Assembly (NCBI RefSeq): GCF_044326205.1
Contig: NZ_JBIRCY010000042.1
Coordinates: forward strand, 5,235-69,234
DNA length: 64,000 bases
Source: Kumtagia sp044326205
GTDB taxonomy: Bacteria > Pseudomonadota > Alphaproteobacteria > Rhizobiales > Rhizobiaceae
Direction of reading: 5' to 3'
This document shows positions 8,970 to 16,913 of this stretch, piece by piece. Made by a program: the position numbers and the translations under genes. The notes under the pieces are model-generated. The model had not been told where the DNA came from. It was given only the letters and a program-made list of their open reading frames with translations, and did not search any database. How positions within the stretch are numbered: position 1 is the stretch's first letter; every line of letters begins with the position of its first letter.

Positions 8970-10208
8970 CTAGTCGGCAGCCTCGATGATGGCGACGTAA
9001 CGCTTCTGCGCTTCCTCGGGCGTCAGCGACGGCGTCTTGAAGAACTCGACGAACAGGTCGTTGAGCTGGTTGTTGGTGTCCTCGGTGTTCAACTGGTTGA
9101 CAGCGGGGATGACGTTGCCCTTGGCCAGGATGTCGAGGCCCTTCTTCATGCAGTCGTTGGCGGCGGCGAGATCGACGTCGCCGCGCACCGGCACGGAGCC
9201 CTTCTTCAGGTTGAAGGCAACCTGCACCTGCGGGTTGAGCATGGTCGACGCGAGCACTTCCTGCGCCTTGCTCTTCTCCTCATCGTCGAGCTTCGGGAAG
9301 TAGAATGCGTCGCCGTCGGTCGAGATCAGCTCGTTGACGCCGAGGCCCGGTAGACAAGTATAGTCCTTGCCGGCGACCTGGCCGGCGACCTGGAACTCGC
9401 CCTGCGCCCAGTCGCCCATGATCTGGCCGCCGGCCTGGCCGGTGATGACGAGATTGGTCGCCTGGTTCCAGTCCTGGATGTTCGACTTCGCGGCCATCTT
9501 GCGGGCGTCGTCGGCGGCCTTGAACACCTTGGCGATCTCCGGCCCGGCCGCAACCGTCGCATCTTTGTCCTGGTAGACCTTCAGGAAGACTTCCTTGCCG
9601 GCGATGGCCGGGATCAGCACGTTGAAGGCGCCGGAGTTCTGCCAGGGCTGGCCGCCGACGGCGAGCGGGATGATTCCGACCTTTTCGAGCGCCGGCGCGG
9701 CGGCGACGAACTCGTCCCAGTTTTTCGGAACGGGAACCCCGGCCTTCTCGAAAGCCGCATTGGAAAGCCACAGCCACTGCCAGGAGTGGATGTTGATCGG
9801 CGCGCAATAGATCTTGCCATCGAGCGTGCAGCCGTCGAGCAGGCTCTTGGGGCGGACGATCTCAGCCCATTTCTCCTTGGTGGCGAGATCGGTGAGGTCG
9901 CGCATCAGGCCCGCCTCGACGAGTTCCTCCGCCTGGCGGCCATGGTTGAACTGAGTAGCGGCCATCGGGTCGCCGCCGGTGATGCGGCTCACCATGACCG
10001 GACGCGCGGTGTTGCCGCCCCCGGCGATGGCGCCGTCGACCCATTTGTTGCCGGTGGCGTCGAACGCCTTGGCGAATTCGGCGACCGCGGCCGCCTCGCC
10101 GCCCGAAGTCCACCAGTGGGTGACTTCGAGATCGGTGGCCGAGGCCGGGGCAATTGCGAAAAGTGCGGCGCCGGCCGTCAGCGCGGCTCGGTAAAGTCCA
10201 TAACGCAT
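8970..10208 (-). CDS. sugar ABC transporter substrate-binding protein
   Basis: A periplasmic solute-binding protein, 412 residues, first gene of the operon. It has a Sec signal peptide (RYGLYRAALTAGAALFAIAPASA) and a mature start at TDLEVTHWWTSGGE, the usual extracellular solute-binding family 1 opening. Two cysteine pairs are visible (DGCTLDGKIYC; C in DYTCLPG and NDCMKKG). The ATG at 10208 is chosen because AGGGAGG is 7 bases upstream, whereas an ATG six bases earlier is only 1 base from it. The neighbouring GH43 enzyme and isomerase suggest a xyloside or xylo-oligosaccharide ligand; that is inference. Confidence 0.92.
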   Translation of the reverse strand: MRYGLYRAALTAGAALFAIAPASATDLEVTHWWTSGGEAAAVAEFAKAFDATGNKWVDGAIAGGGNTARPVMVSRITGGDPMAATQFNHGRQAEELVEAGLMRDLTDLATKEKWAEIVRPKSLLDGCTLDGKIYCAPINIHSWQWLWLSNAAFEKAGVPVPKNWDEFVAAAPALEKVGIIPLAVGGQPWQNSGAFNVLIPAIAGKEVFLKVYQDKDATVAAGPEIAKVFKAADDARKMAAKSNIQDWNQATNLVITGQAGGQIMGDWAQGEFQVAGQVAGKDYTCLPGLGVNELISTDGDAFYFPKLDDEEKSKAQEVLASTMLNPQVQVAFNLKKGSVPVRGDVDLAAANDCMKKGLDILAKGNVIPAVNQLNTEDTNNQLNDLFVEFFKTPSLTPEEAQKRYVAIIEAAD

Positions 10209-10223
10209 CGGCATTCCTCCCTG

Positions 10224-10241
10224 AACTGAAACGTTACAGTT
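10224..10241. promoter_or_regulatory. LacI-type operator, copy 1
   Basis: AACTGAAACGTTACAGTT is a near-perfect palindrome with a central AACGTT, the CpG-centred pattern of LacI-family sites. It lies immediately upstream of the binding-protein ribosome-binding site, so a bound repressor would block the sugar operon. The reverse complement of this site is the copy at 10500. Confidence 0.8.
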
Positions 10242-10499
10242 TTTCAATATGGGATTTATCCGGACGGCGCAACCCATGACAGCCGCGCCAGTGCATTTTT
10301 TTCGATCTTCGAATTATTTCGTGTCCTGAGGGGTGGTGGTGCATCGCCGCATTTACGTGCTGCACCGCACTATCATAGCTTTTTTCCGCCTCTTCGGAGC
10401 GAGGGAGGACCCCGCACGGCATTCGCTTGTGTCCTCGCGACCGATCGGCGCCGGCAGCTAAACCCCTGGTATCTCGTCGCCATTTGTATGAGTGTTGAA

Positions 10500-10517
10500 A
10501 ACTGTAACGTTTCAGTT
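10500..10517. promoter_or_regulatory. LacI-type operator, copy 2
   Basis: AACTGTAACGTTTCAGTT is the exact reverse complement of the site at 10224, 276 bases away. It lies 85 bases before the divergent LacI gene. The pair could serve autoregulation and operon repression, possibly by looping. The 258 bases between the two sites hold no plausible gene; both promoters must lie here. Confidence 0.8.
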
Positions 10518-10602
10518 TATCGAACGCCGTCGGTTGCCGGAGAGGCTTCCGGCGGAGTGCGCGGCAATTGTCGTTTGGCCGCCGGGCTGATAGGCGGGCT
10601 CG

Positions 10603-11646
10603 ATGGACGGGGATGACAGGCAGAGGCGAGCGGAGGAACGGGCGGGCGAGGCTTCTCGCCCGACGCTGAAGACCATCGCCTTCATGACCGGGCTGGGTGT
10701 CACCACCGTGTCGCGCGCCCTGAAGGACGCGCCCGACATCGGCGAGGAGACCAAGAAGCGCGTGCGCCTGGTCGCGCGGCAGGTCGGCTACCGGCCGAAC
10801 CGCGCCGGCGTTCGCCTGCGCACCGGCAAGACCAATGTCATCAGCCTGGTGCTGGACACCGACCAGCAGATCATGAGCTTCGTCTCGGACATCATCTACG
10901 GCATTTCCGAAGTGATCGCCGACACGCCCTACCACCTGATCGTCACGCCCTATTCACGCAGCAACGATTCGCTGGAGCCGGTACGCTACGTGGTGGAGAC
11001 CGGATCCGCCGACGGGCTCATCATCTCGCGCACCGAACCCAACGACGCGCGCGCCCGCTACCTGCTCGAACACGGCATGCCGTTCGCAACGCATGGCCGC
11101 ACCGACATGGGGCTGGTGCACCCGTATCACGATTTCGACAACCACGCCTTCGCGGCGATCGCCGTGCGCCGGCTGGCCGCCAACGGCCGCCGCAGGCTGG
11201 CCCTGCTGGCGCCACCGCTTGGCCTGACGTATCACCGCCACGCCGTGAACGGCTTCGTCGATGCCGTCAACGAGGTCGGGGCCACGGAAGTGCCGTTCAA
11301 CACCGTGTCTATCGACAACACCTTGGATCAGATCAGGACCCGGACCGCCCAGATCATGCGGCGCAGCGACCGGCCTGACGGGTTCGTGAGCAGCGCCGCG
11401 GCCGCGACGCTGGCAATCGTCGCCGGCATCGAGGACGCCGGCCTGACGCTCGGCCGCGACGTCGACGTCGTGTCGAAGCAGTCATCCGACCTGCTGCACC
11501 TGTTCCGGCCGCAACTGCTGGTGGTCAATGAGAATTTCCGCCTGGCCGGCGCGGAACTCGCCCGCTCCGTCCTCGGCTGGATCGGCGGCGCCGCCCCGGG
11601 ATCGCTGCAGACGCTGGCGGTGCCGACGACGGTGGAGGCGCGGTAG
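10603..11646 (+). CDS. LacI-family transcriptional regulator of the adjacent sugar operon
   Basis: A 347-residue LacI/GalR repressor. The helix-turn-helix and hinge occupy about residues 21-75 (LKTIAFMTGLGVTTVSRALKD, then YRPNRAGVRLRTGKT), after a ~20-residue charged N-terminal extension. A periplasmic-binding-like effector domain follows. It is divergent from the transporter operon, with two identical palindromes between, which makes it the likely local repressor. Effector probably the transported sugar or its first product (inference). Confidence 0.9.
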   Translation: MDGDDRQRRAEERAGEASRPTLKTIAFMTGLGVTTVSRALKDAPDIGEETKKRVRLVARQVGYRPNRAGVRLRTGKTNVISLVLDTDQQIMSFVSDIIYGISEVIADTPYHLIVTPYSRSNDSLEPVRYVVETGSADGLIISRTEPNDARARYLLEHGMPFATHGRTDMGLVHPYHDFDNHAFAAIAVRRLAANGRRRLALLAPPLGLTYHRHAVNGFVDAVNEVGATEVPFNTVSIDNTLDQIRTRTAQIMRRSDRPDGFVSSAAAATLAIVAGIEDAGLTLGRDVDVVSKQSSDLLHLFRPQLLVVNENFRLAGAELARSVLGWIGGAAPGSLQTLAVPTTVEAR

Positions 11647-11827
11647 CGGCCGCACGCGTCATTCCGCGCCCCGTCACGACCAACGTGGCGGCCGTGTCCG
11701 GTATACTGAAAGCGCGACACTCCAGAAGATCGCGGGTCCCCGCAAGCTCCTGTCGAAATGACTTCTCTATTGCGTCGCCAGCCACTCGGTGAAATACTTC
11801 TGTACAGAAATAAAAGGGAGCAATCCT

Positions 11828-12313
11828 ATGGATTTCGTCGAGATACCCAGAATTACCACCGACCTGACGCTTCAGGATGCGCTGCAAGCCATGACCAGAG
11901 GCGGTCGCTCGGCGCTTCTGGTCGATTTCGCGGGTAGCGCGAAGGTTATCGATGCCGATACATTGGTAGAGGCGATCAGGGGTGGGCAAAACAAGACTAT
12001 CAGCGAAGTTTCTCCGTCCTACGAAACTGTCAGACTCGAAGGTGATGATGGGTCCGGCGCGGCAATCGCCACGGTGCGCGACTTCACCGAAGCCGAAAAA
12101 GTCCTGGCCGATGCGCATGCTGCCTTCGCCGTCCTGACGATCTCCCACTATGGCGAAACCGCCCTGATCCTGACCGATGCCGAATCGCGAGCCGGGCCAC
12201 TTCGCGCCGGGGCAAGCGTGCACGTATGCAGGAAGAACAAGACCCACGCCTGGTACACATACCAGCTTAGAAAGGGCCGATGCCCGACCGATAACAGCCA
12301 AGTCGACCCGTGA
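11828..12313 (+). CDS. hypothetical protein, CBS-like fold with Cys/His tail
   Basis: 161 residues, not a family I can name. About residues 8-110 read like a degenerate CBS-domain pair: TTDLTLQDALQAMTRGGRSALLV, then VIDADTLVEAI, then a second ALLV-type strand (AFAVLTISHYGETALIL). The last ~30 residues carry C-x5-H-x-W-x(8)-G-x-C-P, which looks like a small metal-binding knuckle. The ATG at 11828 has AGGGAG 8 bases upstream; an in-frame start at 11789 has none. Its stop overlaps the next start (GTGA), so it is the first gene of a tightly coupled operon. A role as cytosolic sensor is only a guess. Confidence 0.7.
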   Translation: MDFVEIPRITTDLTLQDALQAMTRGGRSALLVDFAGSAKVIDADTLVEAIRGGQNKTISEVSPSYETVRLEGDDGSGAAIATVRDFTEAEKVLADAHAAFAVLTISHYGETALILTDAESRAGPLRAGASVHVCRKNKTHAWYTYQLRKGRCPTDNSQVDP

Positions 12314-13542
12314 CGTCGATGTTCAATTCCATACTCACAACGGTCCAAGGCTACTTTTCGCGTTCGTTCTGGTTCGCGAGTTTCCTCCCTGTCGCCCTGG
12401 TCGCCGCGGTGCATCTCATCGTCACGTCGCTCGCCTACCCCGGGCGCTTCGCGATCAAGGATTGGGTAACGGAAAGCCTCAGCCAGACTGCGTCGCTGAC
12501 CATGGTGGCGTTCTTCGGCTTGATCGTGTTCGCCTACACGGTTTCGCCCTTCACACAGATGGTGCGCGACCTGCTCGATGGAAGCGCGCTTCCAGACTGG
12601 CTGCACGATCTGCTCAGGATGGATCGGGAGACCGAATGGCGGGCATATGCCGGCAAGCTGGAGAGCATAAAGTTGATGCGCAACAGCTTCGAGCAGATGG
12701 AGAATGAGAAGATCGATGCGATCCACACGGCCGCAGACTCAGGAAACGCCCTCGCCCCTCCGTCCGCGGGGCGGAAGGATCTGATTGACGACGCCGTATC
12801 GAAGCTGAACGCGCTGTCGGGGCTCTGGCCGAACGTCGACAAGGCCCAAACTGCCATCGACTCCATGATCGAGGCTCTCAAGAAGAACGCCACCGACTTG
12901 CCCGACGGCCACGCGGAGAAGGCGAACAGCGTTGCGCTGGAGAAAGCAAAGGCCGAATTGATCTTCAAGATCCAGGCTGTCCGGCTGGAAGCGGAGTATC
13001 GGTTCCGGCGCTTGACCTCGCGCGGCCACCGCATCGACCTGCTGCCTACCAGCGTGGGCGATGCAAGACGCAACGTCGAGCGCTACAGCGAGGATGTCTA
13101 CGGCGTGGACTTCGACTACCTTTGGACGCGCATCCAGCTGGTAATGCCCGAGAGGGAAGGTGCGTTCATGCAAGGTCTCGGCGACGCCCAGTCTCAGGTG
13201 AACTTTGCCGCTTTGACCTTCGTCCTGGCTCTGAGCATTCCGCTTGTCTGGCTGCCGCTGCTCGCCCTGGAGGGCAACGCGCCGTGGCTGTTCCTCGCGA
13301 TCGGACTCCTGTCGCCGCCGGTGCTGTACTTCCTGTACAATCTGGTCGTCCAAAGTCAGCTTGTGTTCGGCGAGATGGTCAGGGCGGCAATCGACATGTA
13401 TCACATAGACGCGCTCACGAAAGTCATGCGCCAGCCGAAGCCGGCAACACTTCAGGCCGAGCGGGCGCTCTGGGAGGGCCTCAAGCTGGCGAGCCAACCG
13501 CTGAATACCGCCAGCGTCTACTACGAGCACCCCAAAGCCTAA
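12310..13542 (+). CDS. hypothetical four-helix inner-membrane protein with large central domain
   Basis: 410 residues. Two transmembrane helices lie near the N-terminus (about 23-43 and 62-80) and two near the C-terminus (about 298-318 and 323-346). Between them is a ~210-residue hydrophilic, helix-rich, Lys/Glu/Ala-biased domain likely to form coiled coils. The GTG at 12310 overlaps the upstream stop; an ATG three codons later is an alternative. The downstream start overlaps its stop by one base. No recognised enzyme motif. The layout suggests a membrane scaffold or channel with a cytoplasmic stalk (inference). Confidence 0.75.
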   Translation: MTSMFNSILTTVQGYFSRSFWFASFLPVALVAAVHLIVTSLAYPGRFAIKDWVTESLSQTASLTMVAFFGLIVFAYTVSPFTQMVRDLLDGSALPDWLHDLLRMDRETEWRAYAGKLESIKLMRNSFEQMENEKIDAIHTAADSGNALAPPSAGRKDLIDDAVSKLNALSGLWPNVDKAQTAIDSMIEALKKNATDLPDGHAEKANSVALEKAKAELIFKIQAVRLEAEYRFRRLTSRGHRIDLLPTSVGDARRNVERYSEDVYGVDFDYLWTRIQLVMPEREGAFMQGLGDAQSQVNFAALTFVLALSIPLVWLPLLALEGNAPWLFLAIGLLSPPVLYFLYNLVVQSQLVFGEMVRAAIDMYHIDALTKVMRQPKPATLQAERALWEGLKLASQPLNTASVYYEHPKA

Positions 13543-14027
13543 TGATACGGCTGCTCGCCCTCGGACTCTATTTGGCCGCTGTCATTATCGGCGCGGTCTG
13601 CGTCGCCGCATCGCTCCCCCGCACTGAACTGGAGGCGATACGCGACATCAAGTACGGTGAAGCGCTCAAGGCCGGCGATCTGGTGCTGCCGGTGGATGAC
13701 AACGCCCTGGCATATCTGCCGAAAGCCGTCGTCAAGGGTGAAGAAGTCAAGGATTCGGATGTCATCAAGCTCACCGGCAAGGAATTGGAAGCCGGCAAAT
13801 CGCCCGTGTCACTCGTTATCGACAGACGGCAGGTCGGCGGGGAGACGATCGCCGTCGGCGAGTCCCGTGCCATCTGCGACGGCAAGACGGTTGTCGTTGC
13901 GTCGGTGAGAATACTGGGCTCATTCTGCCCGGCCGCCGGGGACAACTGCCTGGTCGTGGTCGAACTGGCGGAGGCCGACGCCGGAAAGGTTAAGCCCAAG
14001 GTGGGCCTGATGAGGCAATGCAAATGA
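13542..14027 (+). CDS. hypothetical membrane-anchored SAF-like protein
   Basis: 161 residues with a single N-terminal hydrophobic segment (RLLALGLYLAAVIIGAVCVAAS), either an uncleaved anchor or a signal peptide. It is followed by DIKYGEALKAGDLVLP..AYLPKAVVKGEEVKDSDV, a pattern resembling the SAF domain of CpaB/FlgA or antifreeze-like proteins. Four Cys lie in the exported part (AICDGK, SFCPAAGDNC, final RQCK region). Start and upstream stop share one base (TAATG). No function is assigned; it probably sits at the periplasmic face next to the four-helix protein. Confidence 0.7.
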   Translation: MIRLLALGLYLAAVIIGAVCVAASLPRTELEAIRDIKYGEALKAGDLVLPVDDNALAYLPKAVVKGEEVKDSDVIKLTGKELEAGKSPVSLVIDRRQVGGETIAVGESRAICDGKTVVVASVRILGSFCPAAGDNCLVVVELAEADAGKVKPKVGLMRQCK

Positions 14028-14470
14028 ACTGGGTCGTACTGCACGAGTTCAAGAAAGACGACGTAGAGCTCGATGCACCCTGGCTGTGCGCGCTGGATTC
14101 GGTGGCCGATGCCACGCATCTCAAGTTCGAGGCGACAGGCGAATGGAAGACTCTGGACAGCGTCTTGCCCGCCTGCAAGCCCGACGGCCTAGCCGGTGCG
14201 ACGGTACCCGCTACTTCACTGATCCTGGCGACGTGCCGCCCCGGCGCATTGATCGGCAAGTTCGGCGGCAGTTCGGCGGCGCATAAGGAACTCGCGTCGC
14301 CGCCAGCCGAGTTGGTGGAGAACGAGCCGTTTCCGATCGGGTCGCTCTGCGTTGTCAAGTTGCCCGCAGCGATGCTCGGTCCAGTTTTCATCGGGTTCAA
14401 CACCACTTCACGGCCGCTCTCCGTCAAGACTATTTCCGTGAAGATTTCCGGCGGGCGCGCCGGTTCATGA
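14018..14470 (+). CDS. hypothetical protein with LecA/galactose-binding-like fold
   Basis: About 148-150 residues with no signal peptide. The second half (PATSLILATCRPGALIGKFGG..., then EPFPIGSLCVVKLPAAMLGPVFIGFN) resembles PA-IL-like calcium-dependent galactose-binding domains, which carry GxLxGKIG and GPxFxxG-type turns. The start is either ATG 14018 or ATG 14024; the latter forms an ATGA overlap with the previous stop and is the more typical coupled start. The stop overlaps the next ATG in the same way. Carbohydrate binding is inferred from this resemblance only. Confidence 0.65.
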   Translation: MQMNWVVLHEFKKDDVELDAPWLCALDSVADATHLKFEATGEWKTLDSVLPACKPDGLAGATVPATSLILATCRPGALIGKFGGSSAAHKELASPPAELVENEPFPIGSLCVVKLPAAMLGPVFIGFNTTSRPLSVKTISVKISGGRAGS

Positions 14471-14571
14471 CAGCCGCGATACACGTCGTGGCCGTCAAGC
14501 TTATCGACGCCAAACCGACTCTCGACGGCAAAAAAGTGTTACCGGGCGCGAGCCTGCTCGCTCCCTGCTAG
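14467..14571 (+). CDS. small ORF ending the unknown operon, possibly frameshifted
   Basis: A 34-codon ORF (MTAAIHVVAVKLIDAK...) whose ATG overlaps the upstream stop as ATGA, like every other junction in this operon. It contains six consecutive A (14530-14535). A single -1 shift there would join a second coding-like frame that runs to a TAA at 14682-14684 (…SLLGTIKGKDAKGVRSLAVP…), giving ~72 residues. It is therefore either a decayed or frameshifted gene, or one expressed by slippage. It is convergent with gnd, whose stop lies 8 bases beyond. Confidence 0.4.
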   Translation: MTAAIHVVAVKLIDAKPTLDGKKVLPGASLLAPC

Positions 14572-14692
14572 GCACAATCAAGGGCAAGGACGCGAAAGGC
14601 GTGCGGAGCCTGGCCGTGCCGGCCGAGGCCGAGGCGCTACGCTCGACACCTCGATCGGCGGTTGGCAGCCTACTTCCCGGATAAAGCGAATC

Positions 14693-16129
14693 TCACGCGA
14701 AATCGGCAAGCCCGCTGCCCCACGGCCCATGATGCTTGTCGACACCGTCCACGCGGTCAAAGCCGTGCGCGCCAAAAAAGTCGCGCTGCGCCTGGATGAG
14801 GTTGGCCGTGCCGCGGCCGCGGCGATAGCTGTCGAAATAGCCGAGCGCCGAGGCGAGTGCCGGCACCGCCAGGCCATTGAGAACGGCAGCCGACACGGTG
14901 CGGCGAAGCGCTCCGTCGGTTTCCTTGAGCCGCTCCGCGAATGCCGGCGTGATCACCAGATTGTCGGCATCGGGTGCTGCGCGGAACGCCGAGGTGATGT
15001 CGTCGAGGAACTGCGAACGGATGATGCAGCCGGCGCGCCAGATCTGGGCGATGGTCGGCATCGGCAGGTTCCAGCCGAACTCCTTCGACGCCTCCGCCAT
15101 CACCGCGAAACCCTGCGCATAGGCGCCGATCTTGCCGGCGAGCAGCGCCAGTTCGAGATCGGCGATCAGTTGCTTGCGGTCCAGCGACTTGATCTGGCCG
15201 GCGGCGGGCAGCCCAAGAATCGTCTCGGCCTTTTCGCGTTGCGCCTTGAAAGACGACAGGCTGCGCGCGGCCACTGCCGCCTCGATGCCGGTGGCCGGCA
15301 CGCCCATGTTCTGCGCCTCGATCACCGACCACTTGCCGGTGCCTTTCTGCCCGGCCTTGTCGACGATCATGTCGACCATCGGCTTGCCGGTGATCGGATC
15401 GGTCGCACCGAGCACGATGCCGGAAATCTCGATCAGGTAGGATTCCAGCCTGCCCTTGTTCCAGGTCTTGAAGATCTCGCTGCACTCGCCGGCCGACAGG
15501 CCCAGCCCATCGCGGAAAATGCCGTAGATCTCGGCGATCATCTGCATGTCGGCATATTCGATGCCGTTGTGGATGGTTTTCACGAAATGTCCGGCGCCGT
15601 TCGGCCCGAGCCAGGCCGCGCAGGGTTCGCCCTTGTACTTGGCCGAAATGTCGAGCAGCACTTTTTCGATGCGCTTGAAGGATTGCTCCGTGCCGCCGGC
15701 CATGATGGACGGGCCGTGGCGCGCGCCCTCCTCGCCGCCTGACACGCCCATGCCGATGAAAGTCAGGCCGGTGCCGTCCAACTCGTTGAAGCGGCGCATC
15801 GTATCGCGGAAATTGGCGTTGCCGGCGTCGATGATGATGTCGTTCGCCGACAGCACGCCGCGCAGCAGCGCGATCTGCTCGTCCACCGGCTTGCCGGCCT
15901 GGGTCATGATGATCACCGGGCGGGGCGGCTCTATCGCTTCGGCCAGCGCCTCGATCGTGTCGCAGGGCACGACCATGTCGCGGAGCGGCCCGGCTTCTTC
16001 AGCGAATTCGTGGGTGCGTGACGTCGTCCGGTTGTAGACGGCGATGCGATGGCCCTTCTCGGCGATGTTGAGCGCCAAGTTCGATCCCATGACGCCAAGG
16101 CCGATCAGGCCGATTTCGGCTTTCTGCAT
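14693..16129 (-). CDS. gnd: 6-phosphogluconate dehydrogenase, decarboxylating
   Basis: A 478-residue cytosolic enzyme of the pentose-phosphate pathway, oxidising 6-phosphogluconate to ribulose 5-phosphate with NADP+. The Rossmann motif is GLIGLGVMGSNLALN with NRTTSRT placing the cofactor-phosphate contacts. The substrate and catalytic residues K184, H187, N188 and E191 lie in GHFVKTIHNGIEY, with MGVSGGEEGARHGPS before them and the C-terminal RDFFGAHGFDR bearing the tail Arg/His of the long (homodimeric) form. Full family length. It stands alone between the unknown operon and mntR. Confidence 0.97.
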   Translation of the reverse strand: MQKAEIGLIGLGVMGSNLALNIAEKGHRIAVYNRTTSRTHEFAEEAGPLRDMVVPCDTIEALAEAIEPPRPVIIMTQAGKPVDEQIALLRGVLSANDIIIDAGNANFRDTMRRFNELDGTGLTFIGMGVSGGEEGARHGPSIMAGGTEQSFKRIEKVLLDISAKYKGEPCAAWLGPNGAGHFVKTIHNGIEYADMQMIAEIYGIFRDGLGLSAGECSEIFKTWNKGRLESYLIEISGIVLGATDPITGKPMVDMIVDKAGQKGTGKWSVIEAQNMGVPATGIEAAVAARSLSSFKAQREKAETILGLPAAGQIKSLDRKQLIADLELALLAGKIGAYAQGFAVMAEASKEFGWNLPMPTIAQIWRAGCIIRSQFLDDITSAFRAAPDADNLVITPAFAERLKETDGALRRTVSAAVLNGLAVPALASALGYFDSYRRGRGTANLIQAQRDFFGAHGFDRVDGVDKHHGPWGSGLADFA

Positions 16130-16233
16130 GTCGCGCTTCCGCCCTTGCTGCTTGTTGGCTCCGCCCTTCCGTGGACGGTGGCGGATGTTTGACGCCGCGC
16201 GCCGGCTTCGTCAACCGGCGTCGGCGGACCTGC

Positions 16234-16689
16234 TCAACGCGATTTCGCCAGCGCCTTGCGAAAGGCTTCCAGCGTCTCGGCGCTGACATGGTGCTCGATG
16301 CCCTCGGCGTCGATGCGGGCGGTCTCGGCGCTGACGCCGAGCGAACACAGGAAGGCCTCGACCGTCTCGTGGCGGGCGCGGCTGTCCTGCGCGATCTTGC
16401 GGCCGACTTCGGTCAGGAACACGCCGCGATATGGTTTTCGCGTCACCAGGCCCTCGGCCGAGAGCCGCGCTAGCATTTTTGCGACCGTCGGCTGGGCGAC
16501 GCCGAGCCGCGCCGCGATGTCGACCTGCCGGGCTTCATTGCCGTCCTCGATCAGGTCGGCGATCAGTTCGACATAGTCCTCGACCAGCGAAGAGCGGCGC
16601 GCTTCGCGCGATTGACGAAAACCCTCGGAATGCGCTTCGGCGTCGGGCAGCGGCTGCTGACGTGGTCTCGGGCGGCGTCTTTCCGGCAA
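16234..16689 (-). CDS. mntR: manganese-responsive DtxR-family regulator MntR
   Basis: A 151-residue DtxR/MntR repressor. After a basic ~30-residue lead comes a winged helix (RQVDIAARLGVAQPTVAKMLARLSAEGLV..GVFLTEVG) and a metal-binding dimerisation domain with ARHETVEAFLCSLGV, DAEGIEHHVS and a truncated C-terminus without the SH3 domain, as in MntR. The start is a TTG with GGAG 9 bases upstream. It is divergent from mntH, the expected target, and would repress it when Mn2+ is plentiful. Confidence 0.9.
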   Translation of the reverse strand: MPERRRPRPRQQPLPDAEAHSEGFRQSREARRSSLVEDYVELIADLIEDGNEARQVDIAARLGVAQPTVAKMLARLSAEGLVTRKPYRGVFLTEVGRKIAQDSRARHETVEAFLCSLGVSAETARIDAEGIEHHVSAETLEAFRKALAKSR

Positions 16690-16828
16690 TCGTCGATTCT
16701 CCGTCGGCGTTCGTTTTCAGAACTTTGAATCATAGCACAGACTTTCATTTTCGGTCGGGCGGAATATTGCGCGCCGCCGATCTTTCCCCAGACCGCCATC
16801 CGGCCCGCGATGCGAGGGCGTAGCCTGA

Positions 16829-16853
16829 TAAATGTAATATAGCCTATTGCATA
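16829..16853. promoter_or_regulatory. candidate MntR operator in the mntR-mntH gap
   Basis: An AT-rich patch in otherwise GC-rich DNA holds the interrupted dyad ATAG-C-CTAT at 16839-16847, embedded in AATGTAATATAGCCTATT, about 65 bases before the mntH start. Position and base composition suit the regulator site; the match to any published MntR consensus was not checked. Confidence 0.4.
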
Positions 16854-16913
16854 ATGTTGAGACTTGACACAGATAAGGGACGGCAAGCGCCATCTCTGCG
16901 GCAAGGGTTCGAA

